Positions 19,525-28,697 of a stretch of 64,000 nt of DNA are shown in pieces. The DNA lies in the NCBI RefSeq assembly GCF_002368075.1, contig NZ_AP018314.1, positions 2,416,479 to 2,480,478 of the forward strand. The letters run 5' to 3'. The DNA is from Sphaerospermopsis kisseleviana NIES-73 (GTDB lineage: Bacteria > Cyanobacteriota > Cyanobacteriia > Cyanobacteriales > Nostocaceae). Position 1 is the stretch's first letter, and each line of letters starts with the position of its first letter. The position numbers were made by a program, and so were the translations under genes. Under the pieces are notes generated by a model, which was not told the DNA's origin, did not search any database, and saw only the letters and a list, made by a program, of their open reading frames with translations.

Positions 19525-20427
19525 CTAAACTTCTTCAACAATGATGTTTTTGTTAACGCGATCGCGCAATCTCGATTCAATCGCAATCTTCAAAGTTGCA
19601 GTGCTACTTGGACATGAACCACAAGCACCTTTCAGAATTACTTTTACCTTATCGCCTTCAATATCGTAAAGTTCAACATCTCCCCCATCGGCGATTAAAA
19701 CAGGTCGGACTTCTTCATCTAATACTTTTTGAATTAGGGCGATTTTTTGCACATTAGTTAATGGTTTTTGTTGCCCTACTGTGGAAATTTCTTTGTTAGC
19801 TGTTGCGCTATTTTTACTGGCGATTTCTTTCTCATACTCTTGCTTAACTTCTTTTATTATATCATCAATCTTCGCTAAACAAGAACCGCATCCGCCACCA
19901 GCTTTTACATAATTTGTTACCTGTTCTGCACTGAAGAGGTTATTCTGTCTTACTGCTTTCTTGATCTTAGCATCAGTTATTCCAAAACAACTACAGATTA
20001 GGACACCTTCATCATCGTCATCATGTGCCGCTAAAGGAATACCACGATAGTTATAAATCGCAGCTTCTAAAGCTTCCTGACCCATAACAGAACAGTGCAT
20101 TTTCGCTTCAGGTAAACCGCCCAAATATGCAGCGATTTCCTTATTTGTTACCTGCAAAGCTGCATCTAAAGTTAGACCTTTAACCATTTCAGTTAAAGCA
20201 CTAGAAGAAGCGATCGCACTGGTACAACCAAAGGTTTGAAAACGAGCATCAAGAATTTTATCGGTTGCTTCTTCAATTTTCAAATGTAATCTTAAAGCAT
20301 CACCACAAGCAATACTTCCTACATCACCCACAGAAACCTTTACACCAGGTTCATGATTATCTTCAATTGCGCCTTGGTTTTTGGGTTCGTAAAATAATTC
20401 TAATACCTTATCAGTGTAGTCCCACAT
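19525..20427 (-). CDS. nifU: NifU, Fe-S cluster scaffold
   Basis: 300 residues from MWDYTDKVLELFYEP; the longer frame upstream (33 codons) translates an ATTGGTA repeat and is rejected. Three domains: an IscU-like scaffold (…GSIACGDALRLHLKI…, …FQTFGCTSAIASSS…, …MHCSVMG…), a central [2Fe-2S] region (LICSCFGITDAKI…GGGCGSCLAKI) and a C-terminal Nfu domain (GACGSCPSSTATLK). It assembles clusters with sulfur from NifS for NifH and NifD/K. It lies between nifS and nifH in the usual order. Confidence 0.96.
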   Translation of the reverse strand: MWDYTDKVLELFYEPKNQGAIEDNHEPGVKVSVGDVGSIACGDALRLHLKIEEATDKILDARFQTFGCTSAIASSSALTEMVKGLTLDAALQVTNKEIAAYLGGLPEAKMHCSVMGQEALEAAIYNYRGIPLAAHDDDDEGVLICSCFGITDAKIKKAVRQNNLFSAEQVTNYVKAGGGCGSCLAKIDDIIKEVKQEYEKEIASKNSATANKEISTVGQQKPLTNVQKIALIQKVLDEEVRPVLIADGGDVELYDIEGDKVKVILKGACGSCPSSTATLKIAIESRLRDRVNKNIIVEEV

Positions 20428-20565
20428 AGTTAATTTTGGATTTTGGATTTTGGATTTTAGATTTTGGATTGATGATTGGTAATTGGTGATTGGTAATTGG
20501 TAATTGGTAATTGGTAATTGAAACAATATATTTGCTATTACCCATTACCCATTACCTATTACCCA
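20428..20565. repeat. Heptameric short tandem repeats between nifS and nifU
   Basis: Runs of ATTTTGG and of TAATTGG/TGATTGG (about 20438-20520), followed by ATTACCC/T units. These are STRR-type degenerate heptamers typical of heterocystous cyanobacteria; similar TAATTGG runs are near 21838-21865. Confidence 0.85.
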
Positions 20566-21777
20566 TTACCTATTTACTAAAGTTTGCTCATGTTGTTGTA
20601 ACCAACTTGCATCATCATTTTTGAAGGGAGATAATGCACGTAGTTTTTCAACAATTTCTGGCATGACTGCAATTACTTGATCAATTTCTTCCTCAGTGGT
20701 GTAGCGACAAAGACTGAAACGAATTGAACCATGTAAAGTAGTGTAGGGTAAACCCATTGCTCGTAAAACGTGAGATGGTTCAAGAGAACCCGAAGTACAA
20801 GCAGAACCAGAGGAAGCACAAATACCATGCTTATTCAAAAGTAACAGAATTGCTTCACCTTCAATATACTTGAAACCGATATTAGAAGTGTTAGGCAATC
20901 TATTATTTACATCACCGTTTACTTGACAATCAGGAATCTTAGCAAGTAAACTTTGTTCGAGGCGATCGCGCAATTTTCTTTCTCTCTTTGTCGCCTCTTC
21001 TAAGTGTAACAGTTCCAGTTCCGCAGCTTTGCCTAAAGCGATAATTCCGGGAACATTTTCTGTACCTGCTCTACGTCCTCTTTCTTGATGTCCACCGATT
21101 AAGAAAGGACGGAATCTCACACCACGTTTTACATATAAAGCACCAATACCCTTGGGAGCGTGAATTTTATGACCAGATATGGTTAACATATCAATTGTAC
21201 TGGTCTTCATATTCAAGGGTACTTTACCTACAGCTTGTACTGCATCAACGTGAAAGATAGCTCCATATTCTTTAACTCTAGCACCAATTTCTTCAATTGG
21301 AAAAATTGTGCCAGTTTCATTATTGGCATACATTACTGTTACTAAAGCAGTGTTGCCAGTGAGGGAAGCTTCCAACTCATTCAAGTCTATTTGTCCCTTA
21401 TTATTAACAGACAAATAAGTAACTTGATAACCTTGAGTTTCTAACTGTTTGCAGACATTTAAAACAGCCGGATGTTCTACCTGGGAAGTGATGATGTGGC
21501 GTTTATCTGGTTGAGCTAATAACGCTGCTCTAATAGCTGCATTATCACCTTCAGTACCACAACTTGTAAAGACAATTTCCGATGAATCTTCTGCTCCCAA
21601 TAAAGCTGCAACATTTTCTCTAGCTACTTTCACATCTTTAGCTAATTGACCGCCAAAAGTGTGCATACTAGAAGGGTTGGCATAGTAGTCCGTCAAGTAA
21701 GGTAGCATCGCCTCGACAACTTGAGGATCTACTTTTGTGGTTGCATTATTATCGAGATAGATGCAATTCTTTAACAT
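20566..21777 (-). CDS. nifS: NifS, cysteine desulfurase
   Basis: 403 residues from the ATG at 21777; a GTG three codons upstream (21786) is an alternative. PLP-dependent desulfurase: IYLDNNATTKVDP at the N-terminus, the PLP lysine in SGHKIHAPKGIGALYVKRG, and the active cysteine loop CASSGSACTSGSLEPSHVLRAMG, class I (NifS/IscS) type. It delivers sulfur to NifU. Tandem GTCACCT and TAATTGG repeats separate it from fdxN. Confidence 0.96.
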   Translation of the reverse strand: MLKNCIYLDNNATTKVDPQVVEAMLPYLTDYYANPSSMHTFGGQLAKDVKVARENVAALLGAEDSSEIVFTSCGTEGDNAAIRAALLAQPDKRHIITSQVEHPAVLNVCKQLETQGYQVTYLSVNNKGQIDLNELEASLTGNTALVTVMYANNETGTIFPIEEIGARVKEYGAIFHVDAVQAVGKVPLNMKTSTIDMLTISGHKIHAPKGIGALYVKRGVRFRPFLIGGHQERGRRAGTENVPGIIALGKAAELELLHLEEATKRERKLRDRLEQSLLAKIPDCQVNGDVNNRLPNTSNIGFKYIEGEAILLLLNKHGICASSGSACTSGSLEPSHVLRAMGLPYTTLHGSIRFSLCRYTTEEEIDQVIAVMPEIVEKLRALSPFKNDDASWLQQHEQTLVNR

Positions 21778-21887
21778 TTCACTCACTATTTACTTAGTTA
21801 TGATTTATTACTTATTGGATTTGGGTAATTGGTGATAGGTAATTGGTAATTGGTAATTGGTAATTGCTAAAAACTTCTTTACTGTCA

Positions 21888-21917
21888 CCTGTCACCTGTC
21901 ACCTGTCACCTGTCACC
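21888..21917. repeat. Short tandem repeat (CACCTGT)
   Basis: Four to five copies of the heptamer CACCTGT between nifS and fdxN, immediately after the fdxN stop region. The same unit recurs near 40915-40935 and 51405-51428. Confidence 0.85.
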
Positions 21918-22255
21918 TAAATCGCTGCTTGTTGTTTTTTCAATTGTTCCGCTAACTTTTGGGAATAAGTGTTATACCAGCGTTCCCAATAATCTTGTTT
22001 ATTGGTTAATTTTGCAATCACGCGGTTATAAGTAGCAAACCACATTTCCCAATAATCTTTTGATTCTTCTACACAACCACTAGCTGTAGGACAAACTGCT
22101 TTACATTGAGGAACTGTGTAAATAGTATTGGCGCAGTTTGTACACTTTTCAGAATCAATTACGTGCTTACCTTCAACTTCTTGAATTGCACTATTAGGAC
22201 ATACAGACACACAAAGATTACAGGAAATACACTGGCTAGTAATTGTGTAAGCCAT
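21917..22255 (-). CDS. fdxN: FdxN, bacterial-type 2[4Fe-4S] ferredoxin of the nif cluster
   Basis: 112 residues from MAYTITSQCISCN, preceded by AAGGAGAA; the 18-codon extension upstream is rejected. Two cluster-binding sets: CISCNLCVSVCPNSAI and CTNC…(9 residues)…CKAVCPTASGC. Family members donate electrons in FeMo-co synthesis (NifB). In Anabaena PCC 7120 this gene is split by a 55-kb-class element; here it is intact. The tail has two DYWExWxxTY repeats. Confidence 0.93.
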   Translation of the reverse strand: MAYTITSQCISCNLCVSVCPNSAIQEVEGKHVIDSEKCTNCANTIYTVPQCKAVCPTASGCVEESKDYWEMWFATYNRVIAKLTNKQDYWERWYNTYSQKLAEQLKKQQAAI

Positions 22256-22419
22256 GATTATTCTCCTTTGAGGTTTTGGGCTGTAGTAATGGGTAAATAG
22301 AGAAGGCAAAAGTGAGAAGTAAAAAGAACAGTATTCTTCAAACTTTTGAACGCCAGTTGCTTCAAGTCGGCAGAGCCGCCCAACGCACTGGCTCCTTTTG
22401 ACTTCCTAAATATTCATTA

Positions 22420-23853
22420 CTATTTCGCCTTTACATACTGCTCGTAAAACTCTAAAGCAACTTTTTCGATTACATCGTAAGCTTCAACAGTCTGTATGCC
22501 GGCTGCGTGCAGTTTCTCTTTAGGACAGTTGCCAATTTTGGAAACTAAAACCGCTTTGCAATCAGCAATTGCTTTCATTATATGGTCTGCGGTTGCTTCT
22601 TCACCGTATCCACCTTGACAATATTGATCAATTCGCCGATGTCCTGCATAACGAACTTCATTTCCATCAACTTCGTAAACTTGAAATTCCTTCGCGTGTC
22701 CGAAGTGTTGGTTAACTAAACCACCGCCTTTAGTGGCAACTGCAACGAGAATTTTTTCCTTAGTAGCTGTTTGTTTTTCAGCCTTAACTTTCTCTTTCGC
22801 TAGTTTAATTTCTGCTCTAAATTTCTCAATTCCTTCCTGTACTTCTTGACGTTTTTCTAAGTCATATTCTGGGGACATTTCCAAGAATTTCTCTTTAGTA
22901 AATTCCTGGCTGCGGTCTTCTCCTAATAATCCTACCGCATCGGCACGACACTGGCGACAGTGACGCATCATTTTCATGTTACCAGAACATTGATCCTGTA
23001 CTTCTTTCAGTTCTTTGTTTGTTGGTCCACGTTGACCAGTTAAACCAAAATGTGTACCATGTTCTGGGGCAGAAATTAGCGGCATGATATTGTGCAGGAA
23101 TGCACCATTCTCACGAATCATTTTGTTAACTTCTACCAAGTGTTGATCATTAATTCCGGGAATCATCACAGAATTAACTTTACACAAAATGTCAGCTTCT
23201 TTTAAAGCTTGCAATCCTTCCATCTGCTTTTCTAGCAGAATTTTCGCACCTTCTACACCTCTATAACGTTTGCGTTTATAGTGAACCCAAGAATAAATTT
23301 GTGCGCCTATTTCTGGGTCAATGGTGTTAAGGGTGATGGTAACGTGATCTATATTTAATTGTTTGATGCGATCGATGTATTCTGGTAGCATCAAACCGTT
23401 GGTTGATAAACAAAGCTTAATATCTGGTGCTTTATCTGCAATCAACTCAAAGGTACGAAATGTTTTTTCGGGGTTTGCTAAAGGATCACCAGGTCCAGCA
23501 ATTCCCAAAACTGTCATTTGGGGAATTTTACTCGCTACAACTAATACTTTATGTGCAGCTTCTTCTGGTGTTAGTAGTTCGCTAACTACTCCCGGACGGC
23601 TTTCGTTAGCGCAGTCATACTTGCGGTTACAATAGTTACATTGAATATTGCAAGCAGGAGCAACAGCAACGTGCATCCGTGCATAATGGTGATGCGCTTC
23701 TTCGCTGTAACAGGGATGGTTGGCGATGCGTGCTTTGAGTTTTTCGTCCATTTCTGGCGCTGTGTTGCTATCACAACCGCAACCACCAGATTTGGCTTTG
23801 AAATTGGGTTCCTGTTCGGAGGAGGTGAGGAGTCCTGTAGCCGGTAGTGTCAT
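22420..23853 (-). CDS. nifB: NifB, radical SAM FeMo-cofactor precursor synthase
   Basis: 477 residues from ATG at 23853 (a TTG four codons upstream is possible). The radical-SAM motif [14 protein letters not shown] supplies the three cluster cysteines. Around it are [15 protein letters not shown] ([16 protein letters not shown]) and [16 protein letters not shown], typical of NifB. After about residue 370 a NifX/NafY-like domain ([28 protein letters not shown]) begins. NifB makes the [8Fe-9S-C] precursor of FeMo-co. It is the first gene of the leftward nif unit and has a long, structured leader and an upstream motif set shared with nifP. Confidence 0.96.
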   Translation of the reverse strand: MTLPATGLLTSSEQEPNFKAKSGGCGCDSNTAPEMDEKLKARIANHPCYSEEAHHHYARMHVAVAPACNIQCNYCNRKYDCANESRPGVVSELLTPEEAAHKVLVVASKIPQMTVLGIAGPGDPLANPEKTFRTFELIADKAPDIKLCLSTNGLMLPEYIDRIKQLNIDHVTITLNTIDPEIGAQIYSWVHYKRKRYRGVEGAKILLEKQMEGLQALKEADILCKVNSVMIPGINDQHLVEVNKMIRENGAFLHNIMPLISAPEHGTHFGLTGQRGPTNKELKEVQDQCSGNMKMMRHCRQCRADAVGLLGEDRSQEFTKEKFLEMSPEYDLEKRQEVQEGIEKFRAEIKLAKEKVKAEKQTATKEKILVAVATKGGGLVNQHFGHAKEFQVYEVDGNEVRYAGHRRIDQYCQGGYGEEATADHIMKAIADCKAVLVSKIGNCPKEKLHAAGIQTVEAYDVIEKVALEFYEQYVKAK

Positions 23854-23914
23854 TGAATTTCGCAAACGTCGGTGGACTAGATGGCCACTGTGGGAGATGC
23901 CGTTGCTCCTTCCA

Positions 23915-24163
23915 ATGCCTATGAACTGAAGTCGCGTTTATACTCTCTTTGCCCCAAGGGTTAATTTGGCAATAATATCAATTTTGGTAATTTATGATAG
24001 ATTCTAAATTTTGGTGACATTTAATTCAAAATCCCAAATCTAAAATCTAAAATCTAAAATCCAAAATTGATCAGGCAATTAATCCTTGAAGTTTGGCTGG
24101 TGTGTGTTAACTTTGGGTTTTGGGTAGACGGGTACAGCCGCGACTTCCTTTCACTTCAGGCAT
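23915..24163 (-). promoter_or_regulatory. Long inverted repeat in the nifB leader
   Basis: Arms at 23915-23936 (ATGCCTATGAACTGAAGTCGCG) and 24139-24163 (CGCGACTTCC…CAGGCAT) are complementary over about 20 positions with small bulges, spaced by about 200 bp. The 3' arm lies 60 bases before the nifB start, so it could fold the leader or mark a processing site. Function inferred. Confidence 0.4.
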
Positions 24164-24263
24164 GGTGCTATCTCATCCCTCCACTCACTTTTCGCTGCTG
24201 ATTTGTTAAGGAGCGTTAAGTGATTGGCGATAAATGATTTATAGCAGCACTTTTCATAAGGCT

Positions 24264-24513
24264 TTTTGCTATCTCTAGGATAGGATTTATTGGATTTATT
24301 ATGTTTGTACTCAAAAATATAAATCCTCATCTCTGCAAGGATTACAATAATTAAATAATATTTTTTCGGGTATGGGTGCTAGTATTTTTTAGTTGGGGTA
24401 CGAGTATTTATGAAGTGGGGTTCAGGATTTCTTTGTACTCATTCAAAACCCATTCTCTGTCAGGGATTTGGCAATATTTTGGTTATGTTCTGTTTACATT
24501 TACAATGTACTCA
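24264..24513 (-). promoter_or_regulatory. nifB upstream region with TGAGTACA boxes
   Basis: On the minus strand, in order toward nifB: TGAGTACA at 24513-24506 and 24441-24434, a block beginning CGTACCCC at 24402 with ACTAGCACCCATACCC, and TGAGTACA at 24313-24306. The last box runs on as AAACATAATAAATCC and AATAAATCCTATCC, possibly including the -10. The nifP upstream region has the same boxes with almost the same spacing. It is probably bound by a nif activator such as CnfR/PatB (inference). It sits about 440 bp from the nifB start, implying a long leader. Confidence 0.7.
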
Positions 24514-24741
24514 AATCCTGATCTATTTCTTCTGAAAGTCTTAATATATAAGGGATTCCAGGATTTAAGCTCCATTTACAGCCGTGTTACTAAAGTTTTA
24601 CTAAGTCGGAAGGATGCCTATTGTATTCTGTATCCAGAATAGCATTTTTTTTCAGATAAAAATGCAGTTTATATTTTTTTAATTTTTCGGTAAGTATTCA
24701 GCTATCAGTCATCAGCTTTCAGCGAGTCGTTTGATTTTAGT

Positions 24742-24910
24742 GAGAGCATCCCAATTTTGAAAAAATAACCGTAGCAACACCAAAAAATCTCTTAAACTCT
24801 CTTACCTTTGTGTCCTTTGCGTCCTTTGCGTCCTTTGCGGTTCAATCATATCAGTCCCTTAGATCATTTTTTCCGTGAGATCAAAATAAACTTACACATT
24901 GGATGCTCCC
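24742..24910. repeat. MITE with GGGAGCATCC-type ends, copy 1
   Basis: Begins GAGCATCCCAATTTTGAAAAAATAA and ends AACTTACACATTGGATGCTCCC; the interior has CTTTGCGTCCTTTGCGTCC direct repeats and GCGGTTCAATCA. Same structure and ends as 44880-45051. No coding capacity. Confidence 0.8.
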
Positions 24911-25337
24911 GATTTTAGCTAAAGGCTGTCATCGTTTAATAATACTATAGTCTTAATGCAGATAATTTGCAAGTAATCTTATTTTGTTTAAGGGAGGGAA
25001 TAGAAATAAGTAATCATTTATCAGTAATCAGTAATCAACTTTCAGATTTAAATATACAGGTTGCTGAAATTATACTTTTTGAAAGTTTTTCATAATTTGT
25101 CTAGGTTTCACAGCTTTTTAACAGGGAAATTTACAGACTAATATTTGTGTTTTTTATGATTTTTGCTGATAGCTGAATGCTGATGAATAGGGAATAGGGA
25201 ATAGGGAATGAAAAATAATCTCAAGTTAGGTGACAGTTGACAGGCAATGGTAAAAATAAATAAGTCTTGCTGAACTTTTGGCAATGACTAAACTGTAATT
25301 ATGGCAAACAAATATATATATAAGGATGGGAATTTTT
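24911..25337. other. Non-coding region before the oxidoreductase gene
   Basis: AT-rich spacer with simple CAGTAATCAG and GGGAATA short repeats. No reading frame of note. The ribosome binding site of the next gene (AAGGATGGGA) lies at its end. Confidence 0.5.
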
Positions 25338-26282
25338 ATGAAAGCTATGGTGATACGTCGTTATGGTTCTCCTGAAGTCTTGCAATATGAAGAGGTAGAA
25401 CAACCAAAAATCAAACCTGATCAGCTATTGGTGAAGGTTCACGCTAGTAGTGTTAACCCCATTGACTGGAAAACCCGCAAAGGGATGATAAGCATTTTGA
25501 CTGGAAACAAATTTCCCCTGATTCTTGGTTTTGATGTCGCTGGGGAAGTGGTGGCAGTTGGTTCACAGGTGACGCGCTTTAAAGGAGGTGACGCTATTTA
25601 TGGCAGTACCAGCTTTCCAGGGGGTGCTTATGCAGAGTTCGCTGCCATCCCGGAAAATTTAGCAGTTGCCAAACCCACCAACATGAGTTATCAAGAAGCA
25701 GCCACCGTCCCATTAGCAGCGTTAACGGCTCTCCAATCTCTGCGAGACTTGGGAAATATCAAATCAGGTCAAAAGGTATTGATTAATGGTGCTTCGGGCG
25801 GTGTAGGGGTGTTTGCGGTGCAAATTGCTAAGGCTTTGGGTGCTGAGGTGACTGGTGTTTGCAGTGCTAAAAATTTGGATTTGGTGAGGTCTTTGAACGC
25901 AGATTTAGTTATTGACTATACGCAACAAGACTTTACAAAAGGTAATGTGCAGTACGATATTATTTTTGATGCGGTTGCTAAAAGTTCGTTTTCTAATTGC
26001 AGAAAGGTGTTAACGCCAAATGGGGTTTATGTATCTACTTTGCCTATACCGGAGGTCATTTTACAGAGTGTTTTAACAGCGTTTCTTCCTGGTCAAAAGG
26101 CGAAAATTGTTTTGGAAAAGCCGAATAGTCAGGATTTGGGTTATTTGAAGGAATTAATTGAGGCTGGGAAGTTACGGACAGTGATTGATCGCACATATCC
26201 GTTACAAGAATTAACAGAAGCTCATCGGTATAGTGAGGGTGAAAGGACTGTGGGGAAAATTGCCATTGTAATTACACATTGA
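25338..26282 (+). CDS. Zinc-independent medium-chain dehydrogenase / quinone oxidoreductase family
   Basis: 314 residues from ATG at 25338, chosen because AAGGATGGGA is well spaced from it; an ATG four codons upstream is less likely. N-terminal GroES-like domain (SSVNPIDWKTRKG, GFDVAGEVVAVG) and a Rossmann domain with the NADPH-binding GASGGVGVFAVQIAKALGA. The zinc ligands of alcohol dehydrogenases are absent, as in quinone oxidoreductase-like enzymes. The substrate cannot be told. It is alone, between nifB and the toxin-antitoxin block. Confidence 0.85.
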   Translation: MKAMVIRRYGSPEVLQYEEVEQPKIKPDQLLVKVHASSVNPIDWKTRKGMISILTGNKFPLILGFDVAGEVVAVGSQVTRFKGGDAIYGSTSFPGGAYAEFAAIPENLAVAKPTNMSYQEAATVPLAALTALQSLRDLGNIKSGQKVLINGASGGVGVFAVQIAKALGAEVTGVCSAKNLDLVRSLNADLVIDYTQQDFTKGNVQYDIIFDAVAKSSFSNCRKVLTPNGVYVSTLPIPEVILQSVLTAFLPGQKAKIVLEKPNSQDLGYLKELIEAGKLRTVIDRTYPLQELTEAHRYSEGERTVGKIAIVITH

Positions 26283-26361
26283 GTCAAGTTTCGCGCAGAG
26301 GCGCTAAGGAGCAAAGGCGCAAAGTTAGTTTATCTTGCGTCAATGAGAAAATTGCACTAAA

Positions 26362-26379
26362 CTTAGTTTATAAACTAAG
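26362..26379. promoter_or_regulatory. 18-bp palindrome, probable antitoxin operator
   Basis: CTTAGTTTATAAACTAAG is a perfect palindrome 10 bp before the antitoxin start at 26390. Phd-type antitoxins autorepress through such sites; assignment by position. Confidence 0.6.
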
Positions 26380-26389
26380 CTAAAAAACC

Positions 26390-26635
26390 GTGGAAACTGT
26401 AAATATCCATCAAGCTAAAACAAATCTTTCACGTCTGTTATCCCGTGTAGAACTGGGTGAGGAAATTATCATCTCTAACCGGGGTGTTCCTGTGGCCAAG
26501 TTAGTTCCTTTTAGTGTGTCATCTAATAGACGTGACAGTTTAGGGCAAGATAAAGGACTTTTTGTAGTACCAGAAGACTTTAATGCACCCTTACCAGATG
26601 ATATTTTGGCAGCATTTGAGGGTAGTGAAGAGTGA
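26390..26635 (+). CDS. Phd/YefM-type antitoxin
   Basis: 81 residues, GTG start. VETVNIHQAKTNLSRLLSRVELGEEIIISNRGVPVAKLVP is the standard Phd/YefM DNA-binding core. The C-terminal tail (VPEDFNAPLPDDILAAFEGSEE) would cover the toxin. It overlaps the PIN toxin gene by 4 bp, so the two are translationally coupled. A palindrome in front probably gives autoregulation. Confidence 0.88.
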   Translation: METVNIHQAKTNLSRLLSRVELGEEIIISNRGVPVAKLVPFSVSSNRRDSLGQDKGLFVVPEDFNAPLPDDILAAFEGSEE

Positions 26636-27036
26636 AATTTTTATTGGATACTCAATGTTGGTTATGGTGGTTTGCCCAACCAGAGCGTTTAAATGAAGAG
26701 GCGATCGCACAGATAGCTAATGAAAACAACGAACTATGGCTTTCTGTTGCTAGTGTGTGGGAAATGGGGATAAAAGTGGCAATTGGTAAGTTACCATTAC
26801 CAGAACCACTAGACGGTTACATTTCTAGTCGCATGGTGCGGTTAGGTGCGAAATATCTGGAAATTACAGCTTCTCATGCACTTAGAACAGCTATTTTACC
26901 CTTACATCATCGAGATCCTTTTGATCGAATGTTAATAGCTCAGGCACAAATGGAGGACACGACAATTATTACGGCTGATCCAATGTTTAAAGAATATCAA
27001 GATACTACTATTCTTTGGGCTGGTAATAAAAGTTAG
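26632..27036 (+). CDS. PIN-domain toxin (VapC-like ribonuclease)
   Basis: 134 residues, GTG start overlapping the antitoxin stop (GTGA). PIN acidic residues: LLDTQCWLWW (D), SVASVWEMGIK (E), HHRDPFDRMLIAQA (D, D) and TIITADPMF. This matches the Sll0205-like PIN subgroup common in cyanobacteria. It is expected to cut RNA when free of its antitoxin. Confidence 0.9.
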   Translation: MKFLLDTQCWLWWFAQPERLNEEAIAQIANENNELWLSVASVWEMGIKVAIGKLPLPEPLDGYISSRMVRLGAKYLEITASHALRTAILPLHHRDPFDRMLIAQAQMEDTTIITADPMFKEYQDTTILWAGNKS

Positions 27037-27052
27037 GAAAGTTAGAAAATTA

Positions 27053-27132
27053 TATCTAGTACCATTATTGAGTTAACAATTAATGAAGCTATAGAGTTAT
27101 ATCTTGAACCTGAAGTAAAAGCTAGTAACTAG
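27053..27132 (+). pseudogene. Possible remnant of a HicB-like antitoxin
   Basis: A short frame reads ISSTIIELTINEAIELYLEPEVKASN-stop, resembling the …NLKEAIELYLE… tail of HicB proteins. No start or N-terminal domain remains. Weak evidence; it may be chance. Confidence 0.3.
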
Positions 27133-27199
27133 ATTATTCAAAAAAGGAAGGCATGAGCAATTATAATATTGAATATTTCCGTCTTTGAGTGTAGAATTA

Positions 27200-27574
27200 A
27201 TGAGTTGTACTGTCGAATTTCATGAAGATTTTGAACCTGAATTTGATGCTTTACCAGAGGATGTGCAAAATAAGTTATTTGCCCGTGTTAGTTTACTAGA
27301 AACTTTTGGTTTTGAATTAGGGCGGCCTCATGTTGATACTCTCAATGGTTCGCGCCATAGCAATATGAAAGAATTAAGGTTTAAAGCAGCAGATGGTGTT
27401 TGGCGTGTGGCCTTTGCATTCGACCCCAGACGGAATGCTATATTATTAGTTGCAGGTGATAAATCAGGTGGAAGTGAAAGTCGTTTTTATAAGCAACTGA
27501 TCAAAACTGTTGATGCTAGATTTGATGCACATTTAGCTCAACTAAAAAAACAATCAGAAGAAAAGAAAGGATAA
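27200..27574 (+). CDS. RelE/HigB-family toxin (phage Gp49-like)
   Basis: 124 residues from ATG at 27200 (a TTG five codons upstream is possible). VEFHEDFEPEFDALPEDVQNKL, PHVDTLNGSRHSNMKELRF and WRVAFAFDPRRNAILLVAGDK are the hallmarks of the Gp49-like HigB family, mRNA interferases acting at the ribosome. Followed after 4 bp by its antitoxin gene, in the toxin-first order of higBA. Confidence 0.88.
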   Translation: MSCTVEFHEDFEPEFDALPEDVQNKLFARVSLLETFGFELGRPHVDTLNGSRHSNMKELRFKAADGVWRVAFAFDPRRNAILLVAGDKSGGSESRFYKQLIKTVDARFDAHLAQLKKQSEEKKG

Positions 27575-27578
27575 AACA

Positions 27579-27899
27579 ATGGGGAAAACTTTCAAGGAAA
27601 AATTAGAACAGTTATCACCAGAAAGACGACAAAAAATTGAAGAAGAATCTAAGTTGCTAATTGCTGAAGAAATGGCACGACAACAATTGAGATTAGCACT
27701 TAAACTCACTCAGGAACAAATGTCAGAAGTAACTGTTTCTCAAATGGAAAATCGTACTGATTTAATGCTTGCAATTTTGCGAAAGTATATTACTGAGATG
27801 GGTGGTGAGTTGCGTCTTGTTGTTGAATTTCCAAACCATCCACCTATTAATATATTAGATATCTCGGAAATTGAAGAATTGGAATCAAAAGCGAGTTAA
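27579..27899 (+). CDS. HigA-type antitoxin with shortened helix-turn-helix
   Basis: 106 residues, preceded by AAAGGA. The flanks match the HigA-like family paired with Gp49 toxins (…LKLTQEQMSEV… and …MENRTDLMLAILRKYITEMGGELRLVVEFP). Between SEV (51) and VSQMENRTD (53 on) the usual turn and first part of the recognition helix, roughly seven residues, are missing in frame. DNA binding may be lost while toxin binding by the N-terminal part is kept. Family sure; the consequence is inference. Confidence 0.8.
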   Translation: MGKTFKEKLEQLSPERRQKIEEESKLLIAEEMARQQLRLALKLTQEQMSEVTVSQMENRTDLMLAILRKYITEMGGELRLVVEFPNHPPINILDISEIEELESKAS

Positions 27900-27902
27900 T
27901 TT

Positions 27903-28238
27903 TCATAAAAACTCAAGTTGATTCTTCATATCTTCTGATGCAAGTGTTTCCCAAATTAGAATTAAAGTATTTAATATTTCACCAATTGAACGACGTTTTT
28001 GATCACAATATGTAATTCCTGCATGATTTATACCACTACGATGAAGCATGACAAAATCATCATCATGAGTTATCAAGATCCGGTTTTCAGATAAAGCAAA
28101 AGTAATTTGTTCTCTATCTGACACACCAATTAATCCTGCTTCTGAAGTTGTAGTCACATTAATTCCTCGACGACGTAAACCTAACGCAATGGCATTACTA
28201 ACACTTTCATCTAAATGGAACTTAATTTTTTCTGTCAT
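27903..28238 (-). CDS. DUF5615 PIN-like toxin
   Basis: 111 residues: KFHLDESVSNAIALGLRRRGINVTTTSEAG, REQITFALSENRILITHDDDFVMLH, the acidic pattern of DUF5615 (Mut7-C-like PIN). It overlaps the DUF433 gene upstream by 17 bp, the usual arrangement of this toxin-antitoxin-like pair. Role inferred from family pairing. Confidence 0.85.
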   Translation of the reverse strand: MTEKIKFHLDESVSNAIALGLRRRGINVTTTSEAGLIGVSDREQITFALSENRILITHDDDFVMLHRSGINHAGITYCDQKRRSIGEILNTLILIWETLASEDMKNQLEFL

Positions 28239-28545
28239 TGCGCTGTTTCAGTTTTTGTTGCAAAATCGAAGGAGTTTGTGCTTGGATTTCTTGGATGAAA
28301 GCTTCTGATTCTGATATTTGTTGCCTAATTTCTTCTCGATGATCATGATAATATGCTAACGCTGCATAGACATCGGATAAAGTAATACTAGGATAGTGGT
28401 AGAGAATTTCATCAGGTGACATTCCCATTTGTTCATGCCAAATCACAATATCTTGAACTCGAATCCGATGTCCAGCTATCCGGGGTTTTCCTCCACAAAT
28501 ACCAGGAGTGATTTCTATATGTTCTTTGATTATGTTAAGGGACAT
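28222..28545 (-). CDS. DUF433 protein, putative antitoxin
   Basis: 107 residues: HIEITPGICGGKPRIAGHRIRVQDIVIWHEQMGMSPDEILYHYPSITLSDVYAALAYYHDH, a canonical DUF433 helix-turn-helix domain. The C-terminal tail is rich in Q/E/K. It precedes and overlaps the DUF5615 gene. Confidence 0.88.
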   Translation of the reverse strand: MSLNIIKEHIEITPGICGGKPRIAGHRIRVQDIVIWHEQMGMSPDEILYHYPSITLSDVYAALAYYHDHREEIRQQISESEAFIQEIQAQTPSILQQKLKQRNDRKN

Positions 28546-28593
28546 ATCTATGATTTAGAGAATTATGTAAGCCGATTATATCACTATTTTAGT

Positions 28594-28644
28594 GGAGATG
28601 TCTATTATATTTATCGTAGGGGTTTAGCATTGCTAAACCCCTAC
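28594..28644. repeat. Solitary MITE end and hairpin
   Basis: GGAGATGTCTA (28594-28604), the end sequence of the 157-bp MITE family without a partner, then GTAGGGGTTTAGC-ATT-GCTAAACCCCTAC (28616-28644), a 13-bp stem with a 3-base loop. Confidence 0.75.
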
Positions 28645-28697
28645 CCGTCCATTTGTATCATTTCAGCAATTTAAATGAATGTGATTTAGAAAATTAT

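Noticed and set aside
21917..22255. fdxN as a third interrupted gene, as in PCC 7120
   Set aside because: The frame is complete with all cluster cysteines and a normal C-terminus; no element is present.
24376..24642. 88-codon frame upstream of nifB
   Set aside because: It overlaps the TGAGTACA box region, runs opposite to nifB, and its composition is that of AT-rich regulatory DNA. No ribosome binding site.
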